Source: an uncultured Phascolarctobacterium sp.
Lineage (GTDB): Bacteria > Bacillota > Negativicutes > Acidaminococcales > Acidaminococcaceae
Reading direction: 5' to 3'
Assembly (NCBI GenBank): GCA_900757795.1
Contig: CAAEPE010000037.1
Location: forward strand, 70,296-134,295
DNA: 64,000 bases
The notes beneath the pieces were generated by a model that was not told the DNA's origin, ran no database searches, and saw only the letters and a list, made by a program, of their open reading frames with translations. Made by a program: the position numbers and the translations under genes. The stretch's first letter is position 1; each line of letters begins with the position of its first letter. Shown here piece after piece: positions 16,246 to 24,952 of the stretch.

Positions 16246-18690
16246 TTATTCCTCTTCGTGATGAATCGCAGCCAATGAAACTACCTTATCATTATCATTT
16301 AAGGTCATCAGCTTGACGCCTTGAGTATTGCGTCCATATTGGGAAACACTGTCCACATCAATACGAATGATAATTCCCGCAGAAGTTATCATCATAATTT
16401 CCTGCGCGGGATTTATTACGCGCATCCCAACTACTAAGCCGGTTTTTTCCGTAATCTTAATGTTGATAATGCCTTTGCCGCCGCGGGTCTGCTTGCGATA
16501 TTCACTTACAGCAGTGCGTTTGCCCATGCCAAATTCAGTCGCGGTAAGCACCTCATAGTTTTCGTTAGGAACGCTGTCCATAGCTACAACTTCGTCACCG
16601 TAATTTAAGGAAATACCTCTTACGCCGTGAGCAGTTCTGCCCATTGGACGCACATCCTGCTCGTCAAAGCGAATGGCGATACCGTTGCGGGTAGCTAAAA
16701 TAATTTCGCTGTTGCCATCAGTCAGCTCAACGCCTATCAAATCTTCATTTTCATCCAAATTGATAGCCACTAAACCGGCCTTGCGGGCGCTTTCCAAATC
16801 CTTAAGATTAGTCTTTTTCACTGTGCCCTTATTGGTAGCCATAAACATAAACTGCTCGTCAACAAATTCCTTCACAGGAATTACCGCCGTAATTTTTTCA
16901 CCTTGCTCTAAAGGCAGCAAGTTAATAATGGCAGTACCCTTGGCAGTACGGCTGGCTTCGGGAATTTCGTAGCCCTTTTGACGGTATACGCGGCCTTTAT
17001 TGGTGAAGAACAAAATATTATGGTGAGTGGTGGAGAGGAACAAATGCTCTGCACAATCTTCCTTCTTACCGCTGCCACCGGTTTTGCCCACGCCGCCGCG
17101 TTTTTGGTTGCGGAAATTATCCAAAGTCTGACGCTTAATATAACCTTGATGACTGATGGTAACAACTATATCTTCTTCAGCAATCAAGTCTTCAACATCC
17201 ATATCGGAGGAATCACGAGAAATTTCTGTACGGCGTTCATCGCCGAACTTTTTCTTCATTTCCAGCAAATCCTCTTTAATAATATTCATAACCTTGCGTT
17301 CGTCTGCTAAAACGCTTTCCAGCCAATCAATAGTTTCTAAAACGTCAATATATTCATCGTCGATTTTTTTGCGCTCCAAGCCTGTCAAACGCTGCAACCG
17401 CATATCCAAAATAGCCTGCGCCTGACGCTGACTTAATTTAAAACGCTCCATTAAATTAGCACGGGCAATATCAGCAGTAGCGCTGCTGCGAATAGTGCTG
17501 ATAACAGCATCCAAATTATCCAGCGCAATTTTTAAGCCTTCTAAAATGTGCGCTCTATCCTTGGCTTTGCCTAATTCATAACGAGTACGTCTGGTAACAA
17601 CGTCCTTTTGATGCGCCAAATAATATTCCAAAATCTGTTTGAGATTCAAAACGCGCGGCTGTCCGTTAACTAAAGCCAGCATAATAATGCCAAAGGAACT
17701 TTGCAGAGCAGTATGTTTATAAAGCTGATTTAAAACTACATCTGGAACTGCATCACTTTTCAGCTCGACAACAATACGAATACCGTGCTTTAAATTAGAA
17801 TAATCGTCAATATGCGTAATGCCTTCAATAGCGCCGTCCTTAACTAATTGAGCGATATCCTTAATTAAATTAGCTTTATTTACCTGATAAGGAATTTCTG
17901 TAATGATGATATTATGCTTGCCTTTGTTGCCGGGCTCAATTTCTGCTTTCGCACGGATTTTTACTACGCCGCGTCCGGTGGTGTAAGCGCTGGTAATGCC
18001 TTCCTTGCCAAGAATGCAGGCGCCGGTGGGGAAGTCAGGACCCTTGATAGCAGTCATCAGCTGAGAAATTTCTACCTCCGGATTATCAATGAGCATAACA
18101 AGACCGTTAACAACCTCGCACAAATTATGCGGCGGAATATTAGTTGCCATGCCAACGGCAATACCGGCACTGCCGTTAATCAAAAGCGCAGGTACCTTAG
18201 ACGGCAATACGGAAGGCTCTTTTAAGGATTCATCATAGTTTGGTACAAAATCTACCGTATCCTTTTCAATATCCTCCAGCATTACCTCAGCAATTTTCGC
18301 CATACGCACTTCTGTATAACGCATAGCAGCAGCGCTGTCGCCGTCAATAGAACCAAAGTTGCCGTGACCGTCAACCATCAGATAACGAGTAGAAAAATCC
18401 TGCGCTAAACGCACAATGGCATCGTAAACAGGCCTGTCACCGTGGGGATGATATTTACCTAAAACTTCACCGACGATACGCGCAGATTTTTTATAAGGCT
18501 TAGTCGGAGTCATGCCTGCTTCCTGCATAGCGTACAGAATGCGGCGATGTACAGGCTTCAAACCGTCGCGTACATCAGGCAAAGCGCGTTGGATAATTAC
18601 ACTCATCGCATAATCAATATATGATTTCTGCATTTCATCTTCTATATATACCGGCAAAACCTTGCCGGTATTCGGCTCTAAATTATCCAT
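16246..18690 (-). CDS. gyrA: DNA gyrase subunit A
   Basis: The breakage-reunion subunit of gyrase, 814 residues. The N-terminal domain has ALPDVRDGLKPVHRRILYAM and AAAMRYTEVRM with the active-site tyrosine. The C-terminal half has six blade repeats, including the QKRGGVGKTGG (GyrA box-like) segment. In the quinolone-determining region the sequence is HPHGDRPVYDA: the position equal to Ser83 of E. coli is Arg and the next is Pro, while the Asp87 equivalent is kept. The gene is last in the origin-proximal minus-strand run and is separated from gyrB by four other genes. Confidence 0.97.
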   Translation of the reverse strand: MDNLEPNTGKVLPVYIEDEMQKSYIDYAMSVIIQRALPDVRDGLKPVHRRILYAMQEAGMTPTKPYKKSARIVGEVLGKYHPHGDRPVYDAIVRLAQDFSTRYLMVDGHGNFGSIDGDSAAAMRYTEVRMAKIAEVMLEDIEKDTVDFVPNYDESLKEPSVLPSKVPALLINGSAGIAVGMATNIPPHNLCEVVNGLVMLIDNPEVEISQLMTAIKGPDFPTGACILGKEGITSAYTTGRGVVKIRAKAEIEPGNKGKHNIIITEIPYQVNKANLIKDIAQLVKDGAIEGITHIDDYSNLKHGIRIVVELKSDAVPDVVLNQLYKHTALQSSFGIIMLALVNGQPRVLNLKQILEYYLAHQKDVVTRRTRYELGKAKDRAHILEGLKIALDNLDAVISTIRSSATADIARANLMERFKLSQRQAQAILDMRLQRLTGLERKKIDDEYIDVLETIDWLESVLADERKVMNIIKEDLLEMKKKFGDERRTEISRDSSDMDVEDLIAEEDIVVTISHQGYIKRQTLDNFRNQKRGGVGKTGGSGKKEDCAEHLFLSTTHHNILFFTNKGRVYRQKGYEIPEASRTAKGTAIINLLPLEQGEKITAVIPVKEFVDEQFMFMATNKGTVKKTNLKDLESARKAGLVAINLDENEDLIGVELTDGNSEIILATRNGIAIRFDEQDVRPMGRTAHGVRGISLNYGDEVVAMDSVPNENYEVLTATEFGMGKRTAVSEYRKQTRGGKGIINIKITEKTGLVVGMRVINPAQEIMMITSAGIIIRIDVDSVSQYGRNTQGVKLMTLNDNDKVVSLAAIHHEEE

Positions 18691-18737
18691 TCAATCACCT
18701 TTCTTTCATAAATTGCAGATAAATTTTTATAGAAAAT

Positions 18738-19514
18738 TTATTTTAACAAAATTTCATAAACCTGCTTACCAATAAGCAGAGTAGTTACAAATAAATACAG
18801 CGGACGCACATAAGCTGCGCCTTTTTTTATGGCTAAGTTGGAACCGCAGATAGCGCCTACAATCATGGACAAAGCCATAATAATGCCGTAAGACCAAATT
18901 ATGGTACCGCTCAGGGCGAAAGAAACAAGAGCGCCGATACCGCTGGCAAAATTCAACGCTTTAGCATTGCCTGCGGCGGTAACAAAATCATAACCCAAAT
19001 ACAAAAAGCCAAAAATTAAAAACGAGCCGGTCCCCGGACCAAAAAAACCGTCATAAAAGCCGATAGTAAAAGCCATAGCAATAGCTCCCAGCAAAGCATG
19101 CAATCCCAGCTGCTGCACTGCCGAAGTATCGCCCCAATCTTTACGGCGATAGGTATATACAGCAACAGCAACTAAAAGCACAACAATAATATTTTTCATA
19201 AGCTTTTCTGGCAGCAGATAAACTACATAAGCACCTAAGGCAGAGCCTAAAAAGGACAAGGGCATTAAAGCGAAAGCCATTTTTTTGATTTTGCCTGCCC
19301 GCCAAAAGGAAATTACGCTTGTCAAACAACCCATAGATGCCGCCACCTTATTGGTTCCCAAAGCGTAGGGAACAGGCAGACCTAAGCTTAAAAGAGCGGG
19401 AGTAGAAATCAAGCCGCCTCCGCCAACTGTCGAATCAATAAAGGCTGAAATAAAACCTGCCACTATTAAAAAAACTACGGTTACTGTATCTAACGAAGCT
19501 GTAAAATTTTCCAC
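18738..19514 (-). CDS. TSUP family transporter (TauE/SafE, YfcA-like)
   Basis: A 258-residue inner-membrane protein with about eight hydrophobic segments and the family signature GFISAFIDSTVGGGGLISTPALL in the first part, mirrored by GFYDGFFGPGTGSFL in the second. Members move sulfite, sulfonates or related anions; the substrate here is not known. It begins at a GTG behind GAGGGGAC and lies between thiN and gyrA on the same strand, so it may be cotranscribed with thiN. Confidence 0.88.
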   Translation of the reverse strand: MENFTASLDTVTVVFLIVAGFISAFIDSTVGGGGLISTPALLSLGLPVPYALGTNKVAASMGCLTSVISFWRAGKIKKMAFALMPLSFLGSALGAYVVYLLPEKLMKNIIVVLLVAVAVYTYRRKDWGDTSAVQQLGLHALLGAIAMAFTIGFYDGFFGPGTGSFLIFGFLYLGYDFVTAAGNAKALNFASGIGALVSFALSGTIIWSYGIIMALSMIVGAICGSNLAIKKGAAYVRPLYLFVTTLLIGKQVYEILLK

Positions 19515-19542
19515 AAAGTCCCCTCAAATCTTATTTTTAATA

Positions 19543-20295
19543 TTATCTTTCATCATGCCAACGAATATATATGCCTGCGCTGCCGCTTAAGCACTGACAC
19601 ACAACATTTTTCTGCGTAGGCAAATTACTTATAGCATAAGGACGCTTTTGGGTAAGCTCTGCATTATGCAAAGGCCACTGAACGCCGTCAATACTAACAC
19701 GTGCTGCTTCAGAAAGAGGCAGCCAGGAAATGGCCTGTACCTTTTCAGGTACATCTAGCAATAGTTCCACTGCTTCATCAGCATTTAGTAATATCATAAA
19801 TTCTTTATCATCTGCCATAATAACCTGGCAGCAGCGTTGTTGTTTAAATGTCAAAAGAGAATACACATTGCTGAAAAGGTGGTCGAAGCGTCCGCCCCAA
19901 ATCCCAGTTGCTAAAATATTTCCCTTTGGCATCTGCTGTAATAAAAGCTGCAAATCAGTATCATCCTTAGCAGGTGAATGAATATCTAAAGCAGATCCTA
20001 ATTTTTCTGCTGACTTATAAGCTTCTACATCCGTACTATCACAGTCGCCAACTACAAGAGTAGGGGACAAATCCACAGCTAAAGCATAGCTTACCCCTTT
20101 ATCAGCACAAAAAATTTTATAATTTTCCTTTGCCGTTAAATTTTTCAGCCAAGCTTTTTGAGGAGCTCGTCCTCCGGCTAAAAGTAAATTATTTTTTTGC
20201 GGCGCATGTTTCACGTGAAACATTTCTTGCTGCTGCAAAATTTTTCGACAGATTATTTTTATATTTGGCAGCTGAAAAACTAAAGTAGAAGTCAT
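19543..20295 (-). CDS. thiN: Thiamine diphosphokinase
   Basis: Transfers diphosphate from ATP to thiamine. The 250-residue protein has the family motifs LAGGRAP, FCADKGVSYAL, VVGDCDS, KDDTDLQLLL and WGGRFDHLFSNV. The ATG at 20295 overlaps the stop of the upstream gene (ATGA), supporting translational coupling and this longer start; the conserved domain begins only near residue 36. The N-terminal extension contains M-F-H-V-K-H, which is simply the translation of a parS site embedded in the gene (20207-20222). The hydrophilic C-terminal part, about residues 175-250, is the substrate-lid region. Confidence 0.87.
   Translation of the reverse strand: MTSTLVFQLPNIKIICRKILQQQEMFHVKHAPQKNNLLLAGGRAPQKAWLKNLTAKENYKIFCADKGVSYALAVDLSPTLVVGDCDSTDVEAYKSAEKLGSALDIHSPAKDDTDLQLLLQQMPKGNILATGIWGGRFDHLFSNVYSLLTFKQQRCCQVIMADDKEFMILLNADEAVELLLDVPEKVQAISWLPLSEAARVSIDGVQWPLHNAELTQKRPYAISNLPTQKNVVCQCLSGSAGIYIRWHDER
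20207..20222. promoter_or_regulatory. parS centromere site
   Basis: TGTTTCACGTGAAACA is a perfect 16-base palindrome and identical to the Bacillus parS consensus. It lies inside the 5' part of thiN, about 6 kb from the origin. It should load ParB for chromosome segregation. Confidence 0.93.
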
Positions 20296-20588
20296 TTTTT
20301 TGTCAAAGGCACTGGTTTAATAATTATCTGATCGTTTTCACGAGAAACCTTCCAAGTGCAGCTGCCGTGATTTTTTTGCAGGCACTCCATGCTGATTTCC
20401 AGTAAAAAACGATTGAGACGTTCTTGAGCTTCACTAGGCAACAAAAGCTCTTTTTTAGCAGGAGTCTTGCTTTTTATTTTATTGTGCTGAATCTTTTCTT
20501 CCGCATACATGCCGTTTTCAAAGGTTATATTTTCACTAAATCCCTTCAGCATATCAGCGTCGGATAAACCTTTTTTTATTTTAACCAT
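20292..20588 (-). CDS. Hypothetical protein, conserved position behind gyrB
   Basis: A 98-residue basic protein without membrane segments or recognised motifs; the C-terminal half ends in KPVPLTKK. It lies 25 bases downstream of gyrB and its TGA overlaps the thiN start. Function unknown. Confidence 0.6.
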   Translation of the reverse strand: MVKIKKGLSDADMLKGFSENITFENGMYAEEKIQHNKIKSKTPAKKELLLPSEAQERLNRFLLEISMECLQKNHGSCTWKVSRENDQIIIKPVPLTKK

Positions 20589-20613
20589 TGTAAAACCTCA
20601 CTAAAAATTTATA

Positions 20614-22554
20614 TTACAAATCAAGATTTCTAACCTTTTTCGCATTTTCTTCGATAAACTGGCGGCGAGGTTCCACCTTATCGCCCATGAGAATGGAGAA
20701 AATACTATCGGCTTCGGCTGCATCCTCTAAATGTACTTGCAAAATAGTGCGCGCCTCCGGGTCCATAGTGGTTTCCCACAGCTGTCCCGGATTCATTTCG
20801 CCTAAACCTTTGTAGCGCTGTACATAAGGATTGCTGTCGCGGCCAATTTTATCAAGTATTTGCTGCAATTCTTCGTCGCTATAAGCGTAATAATGCTCTT
20901 TCTGTGTTTTGCGAATTAAATAAAGAGGAGGCTGAGCAATAAATACGTGACCCTCTTTAATCAACGGCTGCATATAGCGATAAAAGAAAGTAAGCAGTAA
21001 GGTGCGAATGTGAGCGCCGTCGACATCAGCATCAGTCATAATAATAATTTTACCGTAACGAGCCTTAGCTAAATTAAAATCATCACCGATACCACAGCCA
21101 AAGGCAGTAATCATATTACGAATTTCCTCGCTACTTAAAATTCTGTCTAAACGCGCTTTTTCTACGTTTAAAATTTTACCGCGCAAAGGCAAAATCGCTT
21201 GGAAATCAGAATTACGTCCTTGCTTAGCGCTGCCTCCCGCAGAATCGCCTTCGACCAAATAAATTTCGGTGTCTTCTACATTACGACTCTTACAGTCTGC
21301 CAGTTTACCGGGCAAACCGCCAATATCCATAGCGTTTTTCCTGCGCGTTAATTCGCGCGCCTTTCTGGCAGCCACACGCGCACGAGCAGCAATAATACCT
21401 TTTTCAACAATCTTTTTAGCTACAGCAGGATTTTCCTCCATAAATTCAGTCAAGCTGTCACCGACTAAATTATCAACAATAGGCATAACTTCGCTATTGC
21501 CCAGCTTAATTTTTGTCTGACTTTCAAATTGCGGATTAGGAACCTTTAAGCTTAAAACTGCCGTCAAGCCTTCGCGTACATCATCACCGCTTAAAGCATC
21601 TTCGTTATCCTTGAGCAATTTATTAGCGCGGGCATAATTATTAATAGTGCGGGTTAAAGCCTTACGGAAGCCGCTTAAATGAGTGCCGCCTTCTTCCGTA
21701 TTGATATTATTTACATAGGTGAAAACATTCTCGTTGTAGGTATCGCAATACTGCATAGCCACCTCAACGATAATATTATTTTTTTCGCCCTCTAAATAAA
21801 TGGGCTTGGCATTAATTTTATCCTTGTTATGGTCAACAAATTCTACAAATTCAATAATACCGCCGGCAAAGTGAAAGCTTTCGCTGCGTCCTTCAGGACG
21901 TTCATCAATCAAAGAAATGGTAATGCCTTTATTTAAAAATGCCAGCTCGCGAATACGCAAACGCAGAGTATCGTAGCTGTATTCTGTTTCGGTAAAAATA
22001 GAAGCGTCAGGCTTAAAATGAACGGTGGTGCCGGTAGTTTCAGTAGAGCCTTTTTCATAAAGCTTTTTACTGGTTTTGCCTTGCTTAAACTCAATACCGT
22101 AGCACTTGCCGTTACGGCGAACCTCGACTTCCATTTTTTCACTTAAAGCGTTAACACAGGTAACGCCAACGCCGTGCAGGCCGCCGGAAACCTTATAACC
22201 GCCATCGCCAAATTTACCGCCGGCATGCAGCACAGTCATAATAACTTCAACGGCAGGCTTCTTTTCCTTTTTCATCATATCCACGGGAATACCGCGGCCA
22301 TTATCAATAACCGTAATACTGTTATCCTCATGAATAATTACTTTAATTTCATCACAATGACCAGCCAAAGCTTCGTCAATACTATTGTCTACAACCTCAT
22401 AAACCAAATGGTGCAGACCGCGGGCAGAGGTACTGCCAATGTACATAGCAGGTCTTTTGCGAACTGCCTCCAAGCCCTCGAGAACATGGATTTGATCCGC
22501 ATTATAGCTGCCATTGACGGCAGTAGCTTCTTCAATATCAATATCTTGGGTCAT
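20614..22554 (-). CDS. gyrB: DNA gyrase subunit B
   Basis: The ATPase subunit of gyrase, 646 residues. The GHKL ATP site has EVVDNSIDEALAGHCD and DNGRGIPVDM, then GGLHGVGVTCVNALS. The TOPRIM part has EGDSAGGSAKQGR and MTDADVDGAHIR, and the C-terminal RYKGLGEMNPGQLWETTM motif is present. Length is that of the short Gram-positive type. It follows remB by 20 bases in the dnaA-dnaN-recF-remB-gyrB run, as in Bacillus. The start has GGAGGTAAAT immediately upstream. Confidence 0.97.
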   Translation of the reverse strand: MTQDIDIEEATAVNGSYNADQIHVLEGLEAVRKRPAMYIGSTSARGLHHLVYEVVDNSIDEALAGHCDEIKVIIHEDNSITVIDNGRGIPVDMMKKEKKPAVEVIMTVLHAGGKFGDGGYKVSGGLHGVGVTCVNALSEKMEVEVRRNGKCYGIEFKQGKTSKKLYEKGSTETTGTTVHFKPDASIFTETEYSYDTLRLRIRELAFLNKGITISLIDERPEGRSESFHFAGGIIEFVEFVDHNKDKINAKPIYLEGEKNNIIVEVAMQYCDTYNENVFTYVNNINTEEGGTHLSGFRKALTRTINNYARANKLLKDNEDALSGDDVREGLTAVLSLKVPNPQFESQTKIKLGNSEVMPIVDNLVGDSLTEFMEENPAVAKKIVEKGIIAARARVAARKARELTRRKNAMDIGGLPGKLADCKSRNVEDTEIYLVEGDSAGGSAKQGRNSDFQAILPLRGKILNVEKARLDRILSSEEIRNMITAFGCGIGDDFNLAKARYGKIIIMTDADVDGAHIRTLLLTFFYRYMQPLIKEGHVFIAQPPLYLIRKTQKEHYYAYSDEELQQILDKIGRDSNPYVQRYKGLGEMNPGQLWETTMDPEARTILQVHLEDAAEADSIFSILMGDKVEPRRQFIEENAKKVRNLDL

Positions 22555-22574
22555 ATTTACCTCCGTAACAAAAT

Positions 22575-22844
22575 TTATAAATTAGTATAGACTGCACCCA
22601 CCATAAAACCGGTATCGGCGCGTTTTTTCAAAGTTATAGCCGAAATAGCAGACAAGTACAAGGTATCACCAGTTAAAATCATACTTGCATAAGCTTCGCC
22701 GTCGGCAGCGTCAACGATTTGATAATTTTGACCGTATTTCAGCACATAATCTTCATAGATTAACGACTGTGGGTCGCGAAGGTTAAAAATAGCGATTATC
22801 TCACTATTTTTTACCATACAATCGGCTCCCAAATGCAAGTACAC
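22575..22844 (-). CDS. remB: RemB/YaaB-like small protein (DUF370)
   Basis: An 89-residue protein beginning MYLHLGADCMVKNSEIIAIF and containing SAITLKKRA, the signature of the DUF370 family whose Bacillus member RemB (YaaB) sits at the same place between recF and gyrB. RemB belongs to the extracellular-matrix regulators, but its biochemical role is not settled. The GTG at 22844 is preferred because GGAGG precedes it and the family N-terminus starts there. This makes the gene overlap the upstream DUF721 gene by 41 bases, an unusually long overlap. Confidence 0.85.
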   Translation of the reverse strand: MYLHLGADCMVKNSEIIAIFNLRDPQSLIYEDYVLKYGQNYQIVDAADGEAYASMILTGDTLYLSAISAITLKKRADTGFMVGAVYTNL

Positions 22845-23571
22845 TTTGATCCCTCCGTAAATAGGCTATGGCATTATCATACATAGCAGCTGTTATGTCT
22901 TCAGGCTGCTTTTCCAGTAAAAAAAGTACAGCCAGCATAGATTCTGTTTTGCTGGCGTAACCTGAGCGCACTTTTTCAAAATAATAATTTTTCAATCTGT
23001 CCTTGACAGCCGTAAATAATATTTTATCACATTTATAGTAAGCTAGACAATCCTTAAAGGTTAACCACGGCTGAATGCGCAAAAGCTCTGCCAGCTGCTG
23101 GCGCAGCTTATTTTTGTTTTCACGCTCGCACACACTGCATAACTCCAAGCCCTTGAGCATGCGCGCACCACATTGAGGACAGCTGGTATATTCATAAACA
23201 GGCGCTGCTTCCTTCTGCTGCTCTTGCTTTTCCTGCCGCTTGTAATAACCGCCGCTATGAAAATACAGCTTTTTTATAATGACTCTTCCACAAAGATAAG
23301 CATTCACCTTTTGCAAAAATAAATCCTGAAACATATACAGCTCGTTAGCTAACAGAGAATTAACTGTACGAATATGCAGCTCATTGGCAACAAGCTTTTC
23401 TACACAGCAGCGTCCTACAAGATTCAAGCCGCAGATTTCGGGCCATTTTTTCATCAAATAATGCTGCAAATACAAATATTTTCCCTGCATGGGAACAAAT
23501 TTATTATTAAAGCGAGGGTCGAATAAATGCTCAATCACAGCATCTGTACTTACTAGTTTATCTTCATACAT
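22804..23571 (-). CDS. DUF721 (DciA-like) protein with zinc-ribbon insertion and C-terminal extension
   Basis: A 255-residue protein downstream of recF. Residues about 20-110 match the DUF721/DciA fold found beside recF or dnaA in many bacteria (WPEICGLNLVGRCCVEKL, ELHIRTVNSLLANELYMF). DciA-type proteins help load the replicative helicase. Unlike the usual 90-150 residue proteins, this one continues with a CPQCGARML...CSVCERE four-cysteine zinc ribbon (about 136-155) and about 100 further residues rich in Lys, Tyr and Leu. The start is the ATG 16 bases after recF; its ribosome binding site is weak, so coupling to recF is likely. The helicase-loading role is inferred. Confidence 0.7.
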   Translation of the reverse strand: MYEDKLVSTDAVIEHLFDPRFNNKFVPMQGKYLYLQHYLMKKWPEICGLNLVGRCCVEKLVANELHIRTVNSLLANELYMFQDLFLQKVNAYLCGRVIIKKLYFHSGGYYKRQEKQEQQKEAAPVYEYTSCPQCGARMLKGLELCSVCERENKNKLRQQLAELLRIQPWLTFKDCLAYYKCDKILFTAVKDRLKNYYFEKVRSGYASKTESMLAVLFLLEKQPEDITAAMYDNAIAYLRRDQSVLAFGSRLYGKK

Positions 23572-23587
23572 ACAAAATACCTAAATA

Positions 23588-24715
23588 TTACGCCTGCCAC
23601 ACTACGCCATTTTCGATGCGAAAATAAGCGTTGCCTGCTAAATCCGGAATTAACTCTCTATCATTAACGGTAATAAAGGTCTGCACGCGGCCGTCAATAA
23701 ATAATAACAGCTGCGCACGACGGCTGTCGTCCAACTCGCTCATAACGTCATCCAAAAGCAGCACAGGAAATTCGCCAATTTCTCGATGCACATATTCCAG
23801 CTGTGACAGCTTTAAAGCTAAAGCTCCGCTGCGCTGCTGTCCCTGCGAGCCAAAGGAACGCAGAGAAATATTATTTAAAAGCAGCTGTAAATCGTCGCGA
23901 TGGGGACCGATGCCTGTGTTACCGCGCAAAATATCAATATGCTCGCGCTGCGCTAAATTTTCCCCATAAAAATCTTCGCTGATAGCAGCAGTATTAGTAG
24001 GGTAAAGCAATTCGCCGTTATTAGCTTTCAGCTCGTAGCGAACCTTGAGCTGCTCCTGATTTTGCGCAATAGAGCCGTAAATTTCGCTGACGATATTTTC
24101 CAGCTTATTTAACGCCAGCATACGCTTACGGGTAATAGCAGCCGCCAGCTTCATAAATTCTTGATTCCAAGGCTGCAAGGCTTCACGCTTGCTGCCGTTA
24201 TCGCGAATATCCTTTAAAAGGCGATTGCGCTGCAGCAAAACGCGATTATATTTCACCAGCAAATCATAGTAAAGCGGATCTGTCTGCGAAATCTGCATAT
24301 CAAAAAAACGTCGTCTTAAAGCAGGCTCGCCTTTAACAAGCTGCAAATCCTCCGGCGAAAACATTACCGTATTCAAGGAGCCATAATGCTCTTTGGGGCG
24401 TACCTTAGCACCGTCCAGAAAAATTTCTTTTTTCCACTTTTGCTGCTGGCGGTATTTTTTTAATTTTACTTCATGTCCGCCGCTGAAGCTTTCATACGCA
24501 ATACCAACTGCCATAGCGTCGCTGCCCAGCTTTAAAAGCTCCTCTTCCGTATTAGTGCGGTGGGATAGGCCAAAGGCTCCGTAAAAAATAGCTTCTAAAA
24601 TATTAGTTTTTCCCTGAGCATTTTTGCCGTAAAAAACATTGATCATAGCTGGAAGCTGCAGCTGACAGCTAGAATAATTACGAAAATTTACCGCGTATAG
24701 GCTGGTGATTTTCAT
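23588..24715 (-). CDS. recF: RecF recombination/replication repair ATPase
   Basis: An SMC-like ABC ATPase of 375 residues that loads recombination proteins at single-strand gaps. Walker A is YGKNAQGKTNILEAI (about 29-43), the signature segment is GSQGQQRSGALALKLSQ, and Walker B is FPVLLLDDVMSELDDSRR. The ATG overlaps the stop of the S4-domain gene by four bases (ATGA). Gene order and length are standard. Confidence 0.96.
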   Translation of the reverse strand: MKITSLYAVNFRNYSSCQLQLPAMINVFYGKNAQGKTNILEAIFYGAFGLSHRTNTEEELLKLGSDAMAVGIAYESFSGGHEVKLKKYRQQQKWKKEIFLDGAKVRPKEHYGSLNTVMFSPEDLQLVKGEPALRRRFFDMQISQTDPLYYDLLVKYNRVLLQRNRLLKDIRDNGSKREALQPWNQEFMKLAAAITRKRMLALNKLENIVSEIYGSIAQNQEQLKVRYELKANNGELLYPTNTAAISEDFYGENLAQREHIDILRGNTGIGPHRDDLQLLLNNISLRSFGSQGQQRSGALALKLSQLEYVHREIGEFPVLLLDDVMSELDDSRRAQLLLFIDGRVQTFITVNDRELIPDLAGNAYFRIENGVVWQA

Positions 24716-24939
24716 TGTTCTTCTCTGATGACAGTCAATTCAATTTGGTCGTCGATATTTACAATATCACCGGGAAAAACCTTTTTGCGTTTTTCCGTGA
24801 TAGTTTTACCGTTTAATTTAACTACGCCGTCCTCAACCATGAGAAAAGCCTGGCCGCCAGTGTCGGCGACGCCGGAAAATTTCAGTAATTTATCCATAGT
24901 AATAAATTCTGTGGTAATAGTTACATTTTCTTTCTGCAT
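24712..24939 (-). CDS. yaaA: S4-domain RNA-binding protein (YaaA family)
   Basis: A 75-residue protein with an S4 RNA-binding motif (ITMDKLLKFSGVADTGGQA, then VVKLNGKTITEKRKKVFPGD). The family is constantly found between dnaN and recF in Firmicutes and is thought to act on the ribosome or RNA. The start is an ATG behind GGAGC, 13 bases after dnaN. Confidence 0.9.
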   Translation of the reverse strand: MQKENVTITTEFITMDKLLKFSGVADTGGQAFLMVEDGVVKLNGKTITEKRKKVFPGDIVNIDDQIELTVIREEQ

Positions 24940-24952
24940 TATTGCCAGCTCC

